Below, piece after piece: positions 32,067 to 40,589 of a stretch of 43,923 bases of DNA. The translations under genes and the position numbers were made by a program. The stretch covers positions 1 through 43,923 of the forward strand of contig CAMNHO010000015.1 of the NCBI GenBank assembly GCA_946539765.1, given 5' to 3'. Under the pieces are notes generated by a model that did not search any database, was not told the origin of the DNA, and worked only from the letters and a program-made list of their open reading frames with translations. Numbering within the stretch: the stretch's first letter is position 1; every line of letters begins with the position of its first letter. The stretch is from UBA4312 sp002394635. Its GTDB lineage: Bacteria > Bacillota_I > Bacilli_A > Erysipelotrichales > Erysipelotrichaceae.

Positions 32067-33438
32067 ACTGGTACTGGAAAGAGCACAAAGATACGAACAA
32101 GAATACGAGAAGTCGATTGATCCTATGGAACGACCGGCTTTTCATATGTCCGCTCGTGTCGGATGGATCAATGATCCCAACGGTTTTTCCTATTATCAAG
32201 GAAAGGTACACCTATTCTATCAATATCATCCGTATGATGCTCATTGGGGGCCTATGCACTGGGGACATGCTACCACAACGGATCTTCTGCATTGGAAGTA
32301 TGAGCCGACTGTACTGGCACCAGATCAGCCTTATGATCAGGATGGATGTTTTTCCGGAAGTGCTATAACTTTGGAAGATGGAAGACAATTGTTGATCTAT
32401 ACGGGAATCGTCCGGACAGAGCAGGGGGTTCTGCAGACCCAGAACGGAGCAATCGGTGATGGGCATACATATCAGAAACTGATTGAGAATCCATTGATCG
32501 ACCGGCACCAGCTGCCGAATAATGCAAGTCCGTATGCATTCCGAGATCCGAAGATATGGAAAGAGAAAGATACGTATTATCTGATTGTAGCCAATCAGAA
32601 TGAAAAAGGATCCGGACAGATCCTGAAATATGAGAGTGGTGATGGTCTGCAATGGAATTATACAGGCAAACTGTTGGAGAATACGTATGCGATCGGAGAT
32701 ATGTGGGAATGTCCAGATTATTTTATTCTGGATGGACAAGAAGTGTATATAGGCAGTGCTATGCATGCCGATGGATCCGATTTAGAATATCCGGAAGGCT
32801 TTGTGTCCTTCTATATGACCGGCTTTCCTGAAGAAACGCATCGTAGTGTGGATCATGGTCTGGATTTTTATGCACCGCAGACCTTGGCGATGCCGGATGG
32901 TAGAAGGATCCTTATTGCCTGGATGCAGGACTGGAAAACAAGTCGTCTTCATTCGAAGGAGTGGACCTGGTTCGGACAGATGACCATCCCCCGTGAATTG
33001 TCTTTAAAGGATGGCGCTCTGATTCAATGGCCGGTCAAAGAAGTGGAGCGTTTACGTGAAGCATCGATCTCTTTTGGAAAGGTAATTCGAAACCTTCCGG
33101 TCTGTTCGGATATGGAATTGGAAATTACGAATACCTCGTGGTATGTACTGACATGGGAGTCTGAAGATATTTCGGTTTCATTGCGGTATGATGGAGGCTG
33201 GACGATGATTCGAACGGATATCTTTGGACAGCATAGACGAACATCCTGTTTATATGGGAATCCATACTGCCTACGTATTCTTTCGGATCGAAAAAGTTTG
33301 GAAATTTTTGTGGATCATGGGAAACAAGCGTTTACAACTACTTGGTATGGTTGTTCTCTTTTTCGCACGTTGACCATTACAGGGCAGGACACGATGAATG
33401 TAAAGGGAAATCTGTTTCCATTGAAAGAAAAAGCTTGA
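32059..33438 (+). CDS. GH32 sucrose-6-phosphate hydrolase
   Basis: The 459-residue enzyme carries nucleophile Asp39 in GWINDPNG, Asp163 in FRDPKIW and acid/base Glu217 in WECPDYF, with a C-terminal beta-sandwich ending near FVDHGKQAFTTTW. The N-terminal NRLVLERAQRYEQEY helix is typical of intracellular sucrose-6-phosphate hydrolases (SacA/ScrB). No signal peptide. Its start lies inside the HAD gene (8-base overlap), with AGGA 9 bases upstream, so translation is coupled. It is clearly distinct from the GH32 at 29128 and not a recent duplicate. Confidence 0.93.
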   Translation: MNRLVLERAQRYEQEYEKSIDPMERPAFHMSARVGWINDPNGFSYYQGKVHLFYQYHPYDAHWGPMHWGHATTTDLLHWKYEPTVLAPDQPYDQDGCFSGSAITLEDGRQLLIYTGIVRTEQGVLQTQNGAIGDGHTYQKLIENPLIDRHQLPNNASPYAFRDPKIWKEKDTYYLIVANQNEKGSGQILKYESGDGLQWNYTGKLLENTYAIGDMWECPDYFILDGQEVYIGSAMHADGSDLEYPEGFVSFYMTGFPEETHRSVDHGLDFYAPQTLAMPDGRRILIAWMQDWKTSRLHSKEWTWFGQMTIPRELSLKDGALIQWPVKEVERLREASISFGKVIRNLPVCSDMELEITNTSWYVLTWESEDISVSLRYDGGWTMIRTDIFGQHRRTSCLYGNPYCLRILSDRKSLEIFVDHGKQAFTTTWYGCSLFRTLTITGQDTMNVKGNLFPLKEKA

Positions 33439-33458
33439 GAAATTTCTCAAGCTTTTTT
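33431..33458. terminator. Bidirectional terminator, 24-base perfect palindrome
   Basis: AAGCTTGAGAAA/TTTCTCAAGCTT is a perfect palindrome (33431-33454) with A/T tracts on both sides, serving the GH32 gene and convergent cysK. Confidence 0.85.
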
Positions 33459-34380
33459 AATCCTGGAATAATGGGGTAGAGTAGTAACGGTCACCGCTGT
33501 CCGGCAACAGAACTACGATGTTTTTGCCTTTGTTTTCCGGCTTCTGTGCCTGGATCAAACCAGCAGCTAAAGCAGCTCCGGCAGAGATACCCACTGAAAT
33601 TCCTTCAGTTTTAGCAATGTATTTTGCATATTTGAAGGCATCGTCATTAGAAATGGTTTGAATTTCATCATAGATTTTTGTGTCCAGCGTATCTGGTACG
33701 AACCCGGCGCCGATTCCCTGGATCTTATGCGCACCGGCTTTTCCTTCTGACAGAACTGGAGAAGATTCCGGTTCCATGGCTATGATCTTTGTGTGGGCTC
33801 TTTCTTTTAAATACTGGCCGGCTCCGGACAAAGTGCCCCCTGTTCCGACACCTGCCACAAAAATATCCACAACCCCGTCTAAATCCTTATAAATTTCCGG
33901 TCCCGTTGTTTCATAATGTGCTTTTGGATTTGCCGGATTGGTAAACTGGCTTGGAATAAATCCGTTGGTTTCTTTTGCCAGTTGTTCGGCTTTGGCAATG
34001 GCACCTTTCATACCTTTGGAACCATCGCTTAATACAATTTCCGCACCATAGGCTTTAATGATGGCACGACGTTCCACGCTCATCGTTTCCGGCATTACAA
34101 TAATGGCTTTATAACCCTTAGCTGCCGCAATGGCAGCTAGCCCGATGCCTGTATTTCCAGAAGTTGGTTCTATAATAACAGCCCCTTCTTTCAGTTTTCC
34201 TTCTTTTTCTGCAGTTTCGATCATAGACAATGCGATGCGGTCTTTTACGCTCCCGGATGGATTGAAGTATTCCAGTTTCGCAAACAGATTCGCTTTCAGA
34301 TTCAGATCCTTTTCGATATTTGCCAGTTTAACCAATGGAGTATTTCCGATCAACTGGCTGGCACTTGTGTAATAAGTCAT
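33457..34380 (-). CDS. cysK: Cysteine synthase A
   Basis: The 307-residue PLP enzyme has SGSVKDR with PLP-lysine Lys46, the substrate loop TSGNTG (73-78), and the phosphate-binding GVGTGG (177-182). It makes cysteine from O-acetylserine and sulfide in the cytoplasm. GGGAGG precedes the ATG. It has its own promoter with a palindrome downstream of the -10, and the Rrf2 regulator gene lies just upstream, separated by a terminator. No serine acetyltransferase gene (cysE) is in the window. Confidence 0.96.
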   Translation of the reverse strand: MTYYTSASQLIGNTPLVKLANIEKDLNLKANLFAKLEYFNPSGSVKDRIALSMIETAEKEGKLKEGAVIIEPTSGNTGIGLAAIAAAKGYKAIIVMPETMSVERRAIIKAYGAEIVLSDGSKGMKGAIAKAEQLAKETNGFIPSQFTNPANPKAHYETTGPEIYKDLDGVVDIFVAGVGTGGTLSGAGQYLKERAHTKIIAMEPESSPVLSEGKAGAHKIQGIGAGFVPDTLDTKIYDEIQTISNDDAFKYAKYIAKTEGISVGISAGAALAAGLIQAQKPENKGKNIVVLLPDSGDRYYSTPLFQD

Positions 34381-34394
34381 TTATTTTACCTCCC

Positions 34395-34412
34395 AAATGA
34401 AATGTTTCATTT
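34395..34412. promoter_or_regulatory. Palindromic operator in the cysK leader
   Basis: AAATGAAA-TG-TTTCATTT is an 18-base palindrome with perfect 8-base arms, between the cysK -10 element and ribosome binding site. It is a good candidate operator for the adjacent Rrf2-family regulator, though unlike the published CymR consensus. Confidence 0.6.
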
Positions 34413-34422
34413 CTTAATAATT

Positions 34423-34450
34423 ATAATACCTATAAAACCTAGTTTGTCAA
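34423..34450 (-). promoter_or_regulatory. Promoter of cysK
   Basis: On the minus strand TTGACA (34445-34450), 16-base spacer, TATTAT (34423-34428), with an overlapping TATAAT three bases further downstream. Confidence 0.7.
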
Positions 34451-34470
34451 TAGGAAATAGATAATAAAAT

Positions 34471-34495
34471 AAAAAAAATAGCAGGTTTCCCTGCT
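34471..34495 (-). terminator. Terminator after the Rrf2 gene
   Basis: On the minus strand AGCAGG/CCTGCT with a GAAA loop and a T-rich tract, overlapping the Rrf2 stop codon. Confidence 0.8.
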
Positions 34496-34931
34496 AAATG
34501 TAATATTCTCCTTGTGCCGTACGTTCTCTGTCGATCAGATCCTGTAATGTGATATGGTCGACCACTCCACAGATGGCATCATATAGCTCTTTCCAGACAT
34601 AGAGAGTGGATTCATTTTCGTTATCTGTACCAACACCTTCCAGGTTTGGATCCACACAGTCAACCGGTGCCAAAGATCCTTCCGTAGTACGTAAGATCAT
34701 GCCGACGGTTATTTCCTGAGGATCACGGTTTAAATAGTAGCCACCCTTTGGGCCACGTACGCTGCGGACATAGCCGGCACCAGTCAGAGCCGGTACGATC
34801 TGTTCCAGATACTTCAGAGAAATAGATTGTCGTTTGGATACATCTTTGAGGATGACCGGTTTATCTTTCGGCTGTAAAGCCAGGTCAAGTATAAAACGAA
34901 GAGAATATCTTCCTTTCGTTGAGATACGCAT
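34494..34931 (-). CDS. Rrf2-family regulator (CymR-like)
   Basis: The 145-residue protein shows the Rrf2 winged helix (MRISTKGRYSLRFILDLA, SISLKYLEQIVPALTGAGYV, RGPKGGYYLNR). It lacks the three-cysteine iron-sulfur site of IscR; only Cys92 and Cys118 are present, so it resembles the cysteine-metabolism regulator CymR, which works with CysK in Bacillus. Its position directly upstream of cysK fits that role. AGGAGG precedes the ATG, 13 bases after the DHHW gene, so it may be transcribed with the acylation genes. Target and effector are inferred. Confidence 0.88.
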   Translation of the reverse strand: MRISTKGRYSLRFILDLALQPKDKPVILKDVSKRQSISLKYLEQIVPALTGAGYVRSVRGPKGGYYLNRDPQEITVGMILRTTEGSLAPVDCVDPNLEGVGTDNENESTLYVWKELYDAICGVVDHITLQDLIDRERTAQGEYYI

Positions 34932-34944
34932 AGAATTCCTCCTG

Positions 34945-36258
34945 TTAGCTCAGTTCTTCCTCCAGCATGGCAGATACACTGTCACTACCGGCTAATGTGA
35001 TATTGTTGATGATGATCAGGTCATCGATCTTTTCTTCTTTACAATAATCAACGATGTTTTTATCCGTATAACGGAAATCGATGATATAGACTTTACTATA
35101 ATGATCGACCAGGAACGGAATAAACGCATTTCCATAGGATTCTTTTACAACCAGACAAGAGGATCCGTCATCTACTTTCGGATTCTCGATGATGGTCAGG
35201 GGTTTATCACCACAAATGAAACAATAGTAGCCACTGCTTTCATCCCAGTCGCTGACATCTTGGATGATCTGGCCCGAAATTTCGGTTCCGTCTTCGTTCC
35301 AGTAGGTCAGCTCATTGGTACCGTTTGGTACATAGGCTGTGACAGAATCCGGATTGGCCGCCATTTCCGAGTTTTGTAGCTCGGTATAGAATGTACCGAG
35401 GAATGGTTCAAATGTCATTGTTTTCTTAAAGTAGGACAGCTTATGCGGTTTGATGCCTTTTTCTTCGCAGAATGCCTTATAAGCATAGTAGGCCCCTTTG
35501 GTCGTCCAATGGTGGTCAGTGCGGAAATACAAATATTCATCGCGATGAGGCCAGAGGGCATCATAGGCATCCACACTATGTACATTATCATTATATAAAC
35601 TGATAAAGTAATCGATGGCTTCTTCTTGATCTGCTCCCCCTAACTTCGCCTGGGTCTTTTTATCTAACATACCGGATTGATTCGGAAGCAGAATGGAGTA
35701 AACGGTAGTAGTTCCTTCCAACTGATCCGCTCCGTGATTGATGGCATCTGTATAACGTTCAACGGCTTCCTGTAGGAAGTAATACATACTGTAGGCAGCT
35801 CCGTCTTTTACATATAGGTTGCCCATAATGTTCGCCTGCATATCTTCTTCCAAATAGTTCTGTGTCGGAACTTCTGCCTTTTTCTTCTTGGTTTTCTTTT
35901 TTGTAGAAGCACCTTTTTCTGTCGGAATCTCATCACTTTGTTTGGCAGTGCCCACCATTTGAGTGCTGGATTCAATACCGTATTTTGACTGCACTTTCTG
36001 GTTGGCAGCAATCAGCGTATCTCGGCCTGGATAGGTATCTGCATACCATGTGGATACACCGGAGAAGAAGCTACCATCCAGAAATCCGCTGATATCAAAG
36101 GATGGGAAGGCCGTCAATTTTCTTTTCTCGACCGTTGATGTCGATGGCCGAAAAAAGAACAATGCGCCGACAAAACATCCCAGAGCCATTGCCACCAGGA
36201 AAGCCAAGGTACCAATACGGCGGTAGAGGGCCAGTATTTTCTTTTTCTTTTTAGACAT
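34945..36258 (-). CDS. DHHW-family protein, AlgX/SGNH-like acylation partner
   Basis: The 437-residue protein has one N-terminal membrane helix (about 14-36), then an outer domain with the DHHW signature TDHHWTTKGA (247-256) and VVKESYGNAFIPFL, the serine segment of the SGNH-like fold. A Lys-rich stretch at 119-128 lies in a low-complexity linker. DHHW proteins are encoded next to MBOAT acyltransferases and are thought to finish transfer of acetyl groups to surface polysaccharides. It starts 15 bases after the MBOAT gene ends. The acceptor glycan is unknown. Confidence 0.9.
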   Translation of the reverse strand: MSKKKKKILALYRRIGTLAFLVAMALGCFVGALFFFRPSTSTVEKRKLTAFPSFDISGFLDGSFFSGVSTWYADTYPGRDTLIAANQKVQSKYGIESSTQMVGTAKQSDEIPTEKGASTKKKTKKKKAEVPTQNYLEEDMQANIMGNLYVKDGAAYSMYYFLQEAVERYTDAINHGADQLEGTTTVYSILLPNQSGMLDKKTQAKLGGADQEEAIDYFISLYNDNVHSVDAYDALWPHRDEYLYFRTDHHWTTKGAYYAYKAFCEEKGIKPHKLSYFKKTMTFEPFLGTFYTELQNSEMAANPDSVTAYVPNGTNELTYWNEDGTEISGQIIQDVSDWDESSGYYCFICGDKPLTIIENPKVDDGSSCLVVKESYGNAFIPFLVDHYSKVYIIDFRYTDKNIVDYCKEEKIDDLIIINNITLAGSDSVSAMLEEELS

Positions 36259-36273
36259 GAACAGCTCTCCTTT

Positions 36274-37695
36274 CTAGAACTGGAAGTATAAGAACGGATT
36301 ATAGCTGTTACCAATCAATGCCAAAACAGCTAGAATCAGTAAGAAAAGGGGCGTAATCATCTCGGTTACTGCGAACAAATGTAAACAGATTGTATTTCTT
36401 TGTCCTAGAACATAACCGATTTTTCGCAAAAGTTTTCCGATATCTGTGCATGCGATCATCGCAAAGATCATAAAGAAGATATTGGAAGTAAATACAGTGG
36501 AGGCATCCAGCCCAAGGAAGGAAGCATTTCCGATGTGTACCATACCCAATAAAACAGTAACTAGTTCTCCTAGGTTTTCAAAGCGGAAGATGGTCCATCC
36601 GATACAGATGATAAACAAGGTATAAAGGTGCTTCCATACTGGTTTCCATTCCATTTTAAACACAAAGCGCTCTAGAAGCAGGAATCCCAGATAGTAGAGT
36701 CCCCAGAGAATATAGTTCCAGCTGGCACCGTGCCACATACCGGTCAAAAACCATACAACTGCCATGTTCCTGACGATTTTCCATGTTTCACAACGGCTTC
36801 CACCCAATGGAATATAGACATAGTCGCGGAAGAAGCTGCTTAGGGAAATATGCCATCTTCGCCAGAAATCCTGTACGGAACTGGCCATATACGGATAGTT
36901 GAAATTTTCCAGATAATGGAACCCGATCATCCGACCCATGCCAATAGCCATATCGGAATAAGCGGAAAAGTCCAGATATATTTGTAAGGTATAGAAGATC
37001 ATACCTAACCATAGCCCGACAGTCGATACACCTTTTAAGGCGTCTACCCCGGCCGGCAGCAATGCATCTGCTGCCGAAGCACATCCGTTAGCCAGCACAG
37101 CTTTTTTGGCCAGCCCTACACAGAATCGGCGCACCCCATAATACAAATCGGTACTAGATACCCGACGATGATCAATATCCTTGGCAACGGTTTCATATCT
37201 TACAATCGGACCGGCAATGCATTGATGGAAAAGACTGGAATAGAGCAAAAGCTTCCAGTACAACGGTTGTGCCTTGACCTGACCACGATACACATCGATC
37301 ACATAAGATAAAAGCTGGAATGTATAGAAGGAAATACCAATCGGTAATACAATGTTCGGTATCGTTTTCGGGATCCCGAACAATGCGTGCAGATTGGTCG
37401 CAAAAAAGACGGTGTATTTAAAGATAAACAATAAGCCAAGCACACAGATACATTCTCCGATCAGATAAAGCTTTTTTCTAGCTTTATTTCTAGTATGCTG
37501 GATGCGCAGGGCAAAGAACCAGCTGAAAAATGTATCTGCCAGCAGCAAGATGACATAACGGGGACCACCCCAGGCATAAAAAATCAATGAAAATATTAAT
37601 AAAACTTTATTTTGTTGTTTTTTATCAACTAAATGATAGATGATTAGTTGCGGTACTAAAAACGCAAAGACAAATAGTAAGCTTGAAAATACCAT
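36274..37695 (-). CDS. MBOAT-family O-acyltransferase (AlgI/DltB-like)
   Basis: The 473-residue polytopic protein has the MBOAT core YPYMASSVQDFWRRWHISLS (268-286 region) and catalytic His322 in MWHGASWNY. It should move an acyl (probably acetyl) group across the membrane to a surface polymer, working with the DHHW protein downstream. The AlgI-type MVFSSLLFVF start is usual for the family. The ribosome binding site (AAAGGG, 11 bases away) is weak. A TATAAT element on the minus strand at 37717-37722 is the likely -10 of the operon. Confidence 0.93.
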   Translation of the reverse strand: MVFSSLLFVFAFLVPQLIIYHLVDKKQQNKVLLIFSLIFYAWGGPRYVILLLADTFFSWFFALRIQHTRNKARKKLYLIGECICVLGLLFIFKYTVFFATNLHALFGIPKTIPNIVLPIGISFYTFQLLSYVIDVYRGQVKAQPLYWKLLLYSSLFHQCIAGPIVRYETVAKDIDHRRVSSTDLYYGVRRFCVGLAKKAVLANGCASAADALLPAGVDALKGVSTVGLWLGMIFYTLQIYLDFSAYSDMAIGMGRMIGFHYLENFNYPYMASSVQDFWRRWHISLSSFFRDYVYIPLGGSRCETWKIVRNMAVVWFLTGMWHGASWNYILWGLYYLGFLLLERFVFKMEWKPVWKHLYTLFIICIGWTIFRFENLGELVTVLLGMVHIGNASFLGLDASTVFTSNIFFMIFAMIACTDIGKLLRKIGYVLGQRNTICLHLFAVTEMITPLFLLILAVLALIGNSYNPFLYFQF

Positions 37696-38012
37696 GCGTA
37701 CGGAGCCCTTTCTACAATTATAGTATAAGTATATGCTTTTTTCTTGGCAGTTTCTATATAAAACCTAGTAAATTACAGGGATTTATATCTTGCATGGACA
37801 GATTCGGTCATAAAGCTACTAAAACAGTTAAAAAAAGAGTATGATGAGTATAATAAGAATCAAAATTCTCTTTTTAAGAGATTATTTGTCGGGCCAATCA
37901 ACATACAGTTCGCAAAAATCAGTTTATACATCCTAACTATTGTATATCTTTAATTGATTTGTTTGTGAAAGGTTTTATGGTATCTTAAAAATAAGAGTAA
38001 AGGAGTATTAAC
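37696..38012. other. Divergent intergenic region with a possible gene remnant
   Basis: This 317-base gap holds the two outward promoters. Between about 37762 and 37953 a plus-strand frame is open for 63 codons (LLKQLKKEYDEYNKNQNSLF, then FVGPINIQFAKISLYILTIV) but has no ATG or GTG start and no ribosome binding site, so it may be the tail of a lost membrane-protein gene. No terminator is seen. Confidence 0.35.
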
Positions 38013-38393
38013 ATGCAGTTTGGAGAATCCATTGAAGATTATTTGGAAGCAATTTTAGTATTAAGTCAGCAGATTGAAAATGTACGGAGTGTTGATGTAG
38101 CCAGTTATATGGGCTTTTCAAAACCAAGTGTGTCGCATGCGGTAAAGATCATGGCGGAGAAAGGATTGATTCGTCTGGATTCCAGTAAAATTCTTCATTT
38201 GACGGAGCAGGGAAAGAAAGTAGCAGAAGCAACGTATAAGAGACATTGTTTCTTCTCGGAAATGCTTACAAGCATTGGTGTTCCGAAAGATATTGCGCAG
38301 GAGGATGCCTGCCGGATCGAGCATGTGATCAGTGAAGAAACCTTCCAGGCAATCCAGGATTTTTATAATAAATCAAATACAGGAAATGAATAG
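38013..38393 (+). CDS. DtxR/MntR-family metalloregulator
   Basis: The 126-residue protein has the DtxR-type winged helix (SIEDYLEAILVLSQQ, SVDVASYMGFSKPSVSHAVK, LIRLD, LHLTEQGKKVAEATYKRH) and the short dimerisation domain with candidate metal ligands (Glu and His of CRIEHVISEETF). There is no SH3-like domain, as in MntR. It probably senses manganese or iron; no metal transporter gene is near, so targets must lie elsewhere. AAAGGAG precedes the ATG. Single-gene unit with a terminator overlapping its stop. Confidence 0.9.
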   Translation: MQFGESIEDYLEAILVLSQQIENVRSVDVASYMGFSKPSVSHAVKIMAEKGLIRLDSSKILHLTEQGKKVAEATYKRHCFFSEMLTSIGVPKDIAQEDACRIEHVISEETFQAIQDFYNKSNTGNE

Positions 38394-38415
38394 ACCGTGA
38401 AAACGGTCTTTCTTT
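38393..38415 (+). terminator. Terminator after the DtxR-type gene
   Basis: GACCGT/ACGGTC with a GAAA tetraloop, then TTTCTTT; it overlaps the stop codon. Confidence 0.8.
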
Positions 38416-38476
38416 ATGTATAATAGAAACAGTCAATAAAGATCTCTTGGATCAGAAAGGACTCGATGAATCGCCT

Positions 38477-40528
38477 ATGAGAAGAAGAAGTGAAATATTA
38501 GCGCCGGTAGGAAGTATGGAAATGCTGGAAGCCGCCTTGGCTGCCGGATGTGATGCGGTCTATTTTGGATTGCCGCAGTATGGAGCCAGAGCTTATGCCA
38601 AAAACTTTACCATGGAACAAGCTAGAGAAGTGATTCAAAGATGCCATCTAGCTGGTGTAAAAGTTCATATCACTATGAATACTATTCTTTTTGAAGAAGA
38701 AATTGAACCAGCCTACCAACAAGCAAAACAACTGTATGAATATGGGGTGGACGCCTTGATCATTCAGGATCTAGGATTAATGCACCTGCTGCACACCCGA
38801 TTGCCCGATCTTGTGATCCATGCATCTACACAGCTGAGCACACGCACTCCACAGGAGATTGAAAAACTGAAGAAACTGGGAGTACGCCGTGTTGTCCTTG
38901 CCAGGGAATGCAGTCGTGATGAAATCGAACGTTGCAAAAAGGCTGGTCTGGAAATCGAAATATTTGTACATGGAGCCTTGTGTATCAGTATGTCCGGACG
39001 ATGTTATTTATCACAAGTATTCTATGGGCGAAGCGGAAACCGTGGTCGTTGCAGCCAGCCTTGCCGTATGCCTTATACCTTATGGATGGATGGCAGAAAG
39101 GTCCACACTCCGGGAGAGTATCTTCTGAGTCCGAAGGATCTGTCCCTGATTGACCAGGCTGGCAAGCTGGATGTGGATTCCTTAAAGATCGAAGGACGGA
39201 TGAAAAGTCCAGTCTATGTTTATGAAGCAGTACGTCAGGTAAAAAAGGTGCTGGAAGGAAAAAAACGTACACAGGAGGACAGAGAACGTCTGAAACAAGC
39301 TTTTAATCGTGGTTATACGACGGGTCATATAGATGGTATGACAGGGCATGAGCTAATGAATACGACTGCCGGAAATCATCAGGGTATCCCGGCAGGGCAA
39401 GTCGTCGGTGTTTCCAAAAAGAAGATCCGTATCCATTGTCAGATTGATATTCATCAATATGACGGCTTACGCATTGGGTTACAACAAGGTTGTCGGATCA
39501 ATTATCTATACGATGCTCGAGGGAATCTGACAAATGAAGTAAAAAAAGGACACATTGCCCAGATTGATGCGCTTCCGAATATTCATATAAAAGATATGGT
39601 TGTTCGCACTGTGTCCTATCAGATGGAGCAGGAAGTGCGAAAAATCGCGCAAACCACGATCCGTAAAATACCGGTCAAAGCACAGATTATATGTGAAGGC
39701 TTCGGTCAACCTTTGCGAGCGATTGCGGATGATGGGCAACATACGGTGTTTGCGGAAAGCGCGGTGAAAGCTGTTTTGGCAAAAAAACAACCGACAACAC
39801 CAGCCGTCATTGAAAAACAGATGAAAAAGACCAAAGACAGCTGGATCGTCTTTACCGACATTACATATGACCTGGAAGATGGTTTGTTCTTTCCGATCGG
39901 AGTGCTGAACGATCTGCGAAGACAGATTATTGAACGGTTGAAAAAGGAAAGAGAAAAGGCCGCCCCTGTCAGTGAACGACCATATTTGTTCCGTCCATTC
40001 GTAGAGGATAAAGAGGCTCGATATGTCCAAACTGTGCCGGAGGATACGCTGCCTGCACATTGGAATGTAACGAATTCCTATGGAGTTGCTGCTGCCTTGG
40101 AGATGGGGTATACACAAACATGCTTGAGCGATGAATGTGATGTTTCACATATGGAACAACTGGTGCAAGCTTTCCAACGACGATATCATCAGCCGGTTCC
40201 TGTGGTATGGAATGTGTATCAGAAACGGCGTCTGATGATCATGCGTCATTGTCCTGTGAATACTGCATGTAAAGACGGAACAAGAACAAAATGTGCTTTA
40301 TGTCATACACATATGTTTTATCTAAAGGGGAAAGATGGAAATACATTTTTGTGTCAGGGTAACGAAGATTGTTACATGTGCTTATATGATACAAAGGCAA
40401 CCAATTTATTATCGGAAATGGGACATTTTCATCAATTGGGAATTCATCGTTTTCTCCTTTCCTTTGTCGATGAAACAGAGGATAAAAGGAAGGAATTGTT
40501 AGAACAATTCAAAAGGGAATCATATTGA
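38477..40528 (+). CDS. U32 peptidase-family protein, RlhA-like
   Basis: The 683-residue protein has the U32 domain with the signature EIFVHGALCISMSGRCYLS and NRGRCSQPCR, followed by a DUF3656-like C-terminal region and a terminal cysteine-rich part (CPVNTACKDG, CALCHTHMF, CQGNEDCYMC) that may bind a metal or iron-sulfur cluster. Long U32 proteins with this layout include E. coli RlhA, needed for 5-hydroxycytidine in 23S rRNA; protease activity is doubtful. Start choice is uncertain: the ATG at 38477 has a poor ribosome binding site, and the frame is open to a TTG at 38447. TATAAT at 38419-38424 is the likely -10. Confidence 0.88.
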   Translation: MRRRSEILAPVGSMEMLEAALAAGCDAVYFGLPQYGARAYAKNFTMEQAREVIQRCHLAGVKVHITMNTILFEEEIEPAYQQAKQLYEYGVDALIIQDLGLMHLLHTRLPDLVIHASTQLSTRTPQEIEKLKKLGVRRVVLARECSRDEIERCKKAGLEIEIFVHGALCISMSGRCYLSQVFYGRSGNRGRCSQPCRMPYTLWMDGRKVHTPGEYLLSPKDLSLIDQAGKLDVDSLKIEGRMKSPVYVYEAVRQVKKVLEGKKRTQEDRERLKQAFNRGYTTGHIDGMTGHELMNTTAGNHQGIPAGQVVGVSKKKIRIHCQIDIHQYDGLRIGLQQGCRINYLYDARGNLTNEVKKGHIAQIDALPNIHIKDMVVRTVSYQMEQEVRKIAQTTIRKIPVKAQIICEGFGQPLRAIADDGQHTVFAESAVKAVLAKKQPTTPAVIEKQMKKTKDSWIVFTDITYDLEDGLFFPIGVLNDLRRQIIERLKKEREKAAPVSERPYLFRPFVEDKEARYVQTVPEDTLPAHWNVTNSYGVAAALEMGYTQTCLSDECDVSHMEQLVQAFQRRYHQPVPVVWNVYQKRRLMIMRHCPVNTACKDGTRTKCALCHTHMFYLKGKDGNTFLCQGNEDCYMCLYDTKATNLLSEMGHFHQLGIHRFLLSFVDETEDKRKELLEQFKRESY

Positions 40529-40589
40529 AAGAAGTTATGAATAATGGTATCATCTTAATAGCAAAAAGGCTAAAGGAGGATATTTTATT

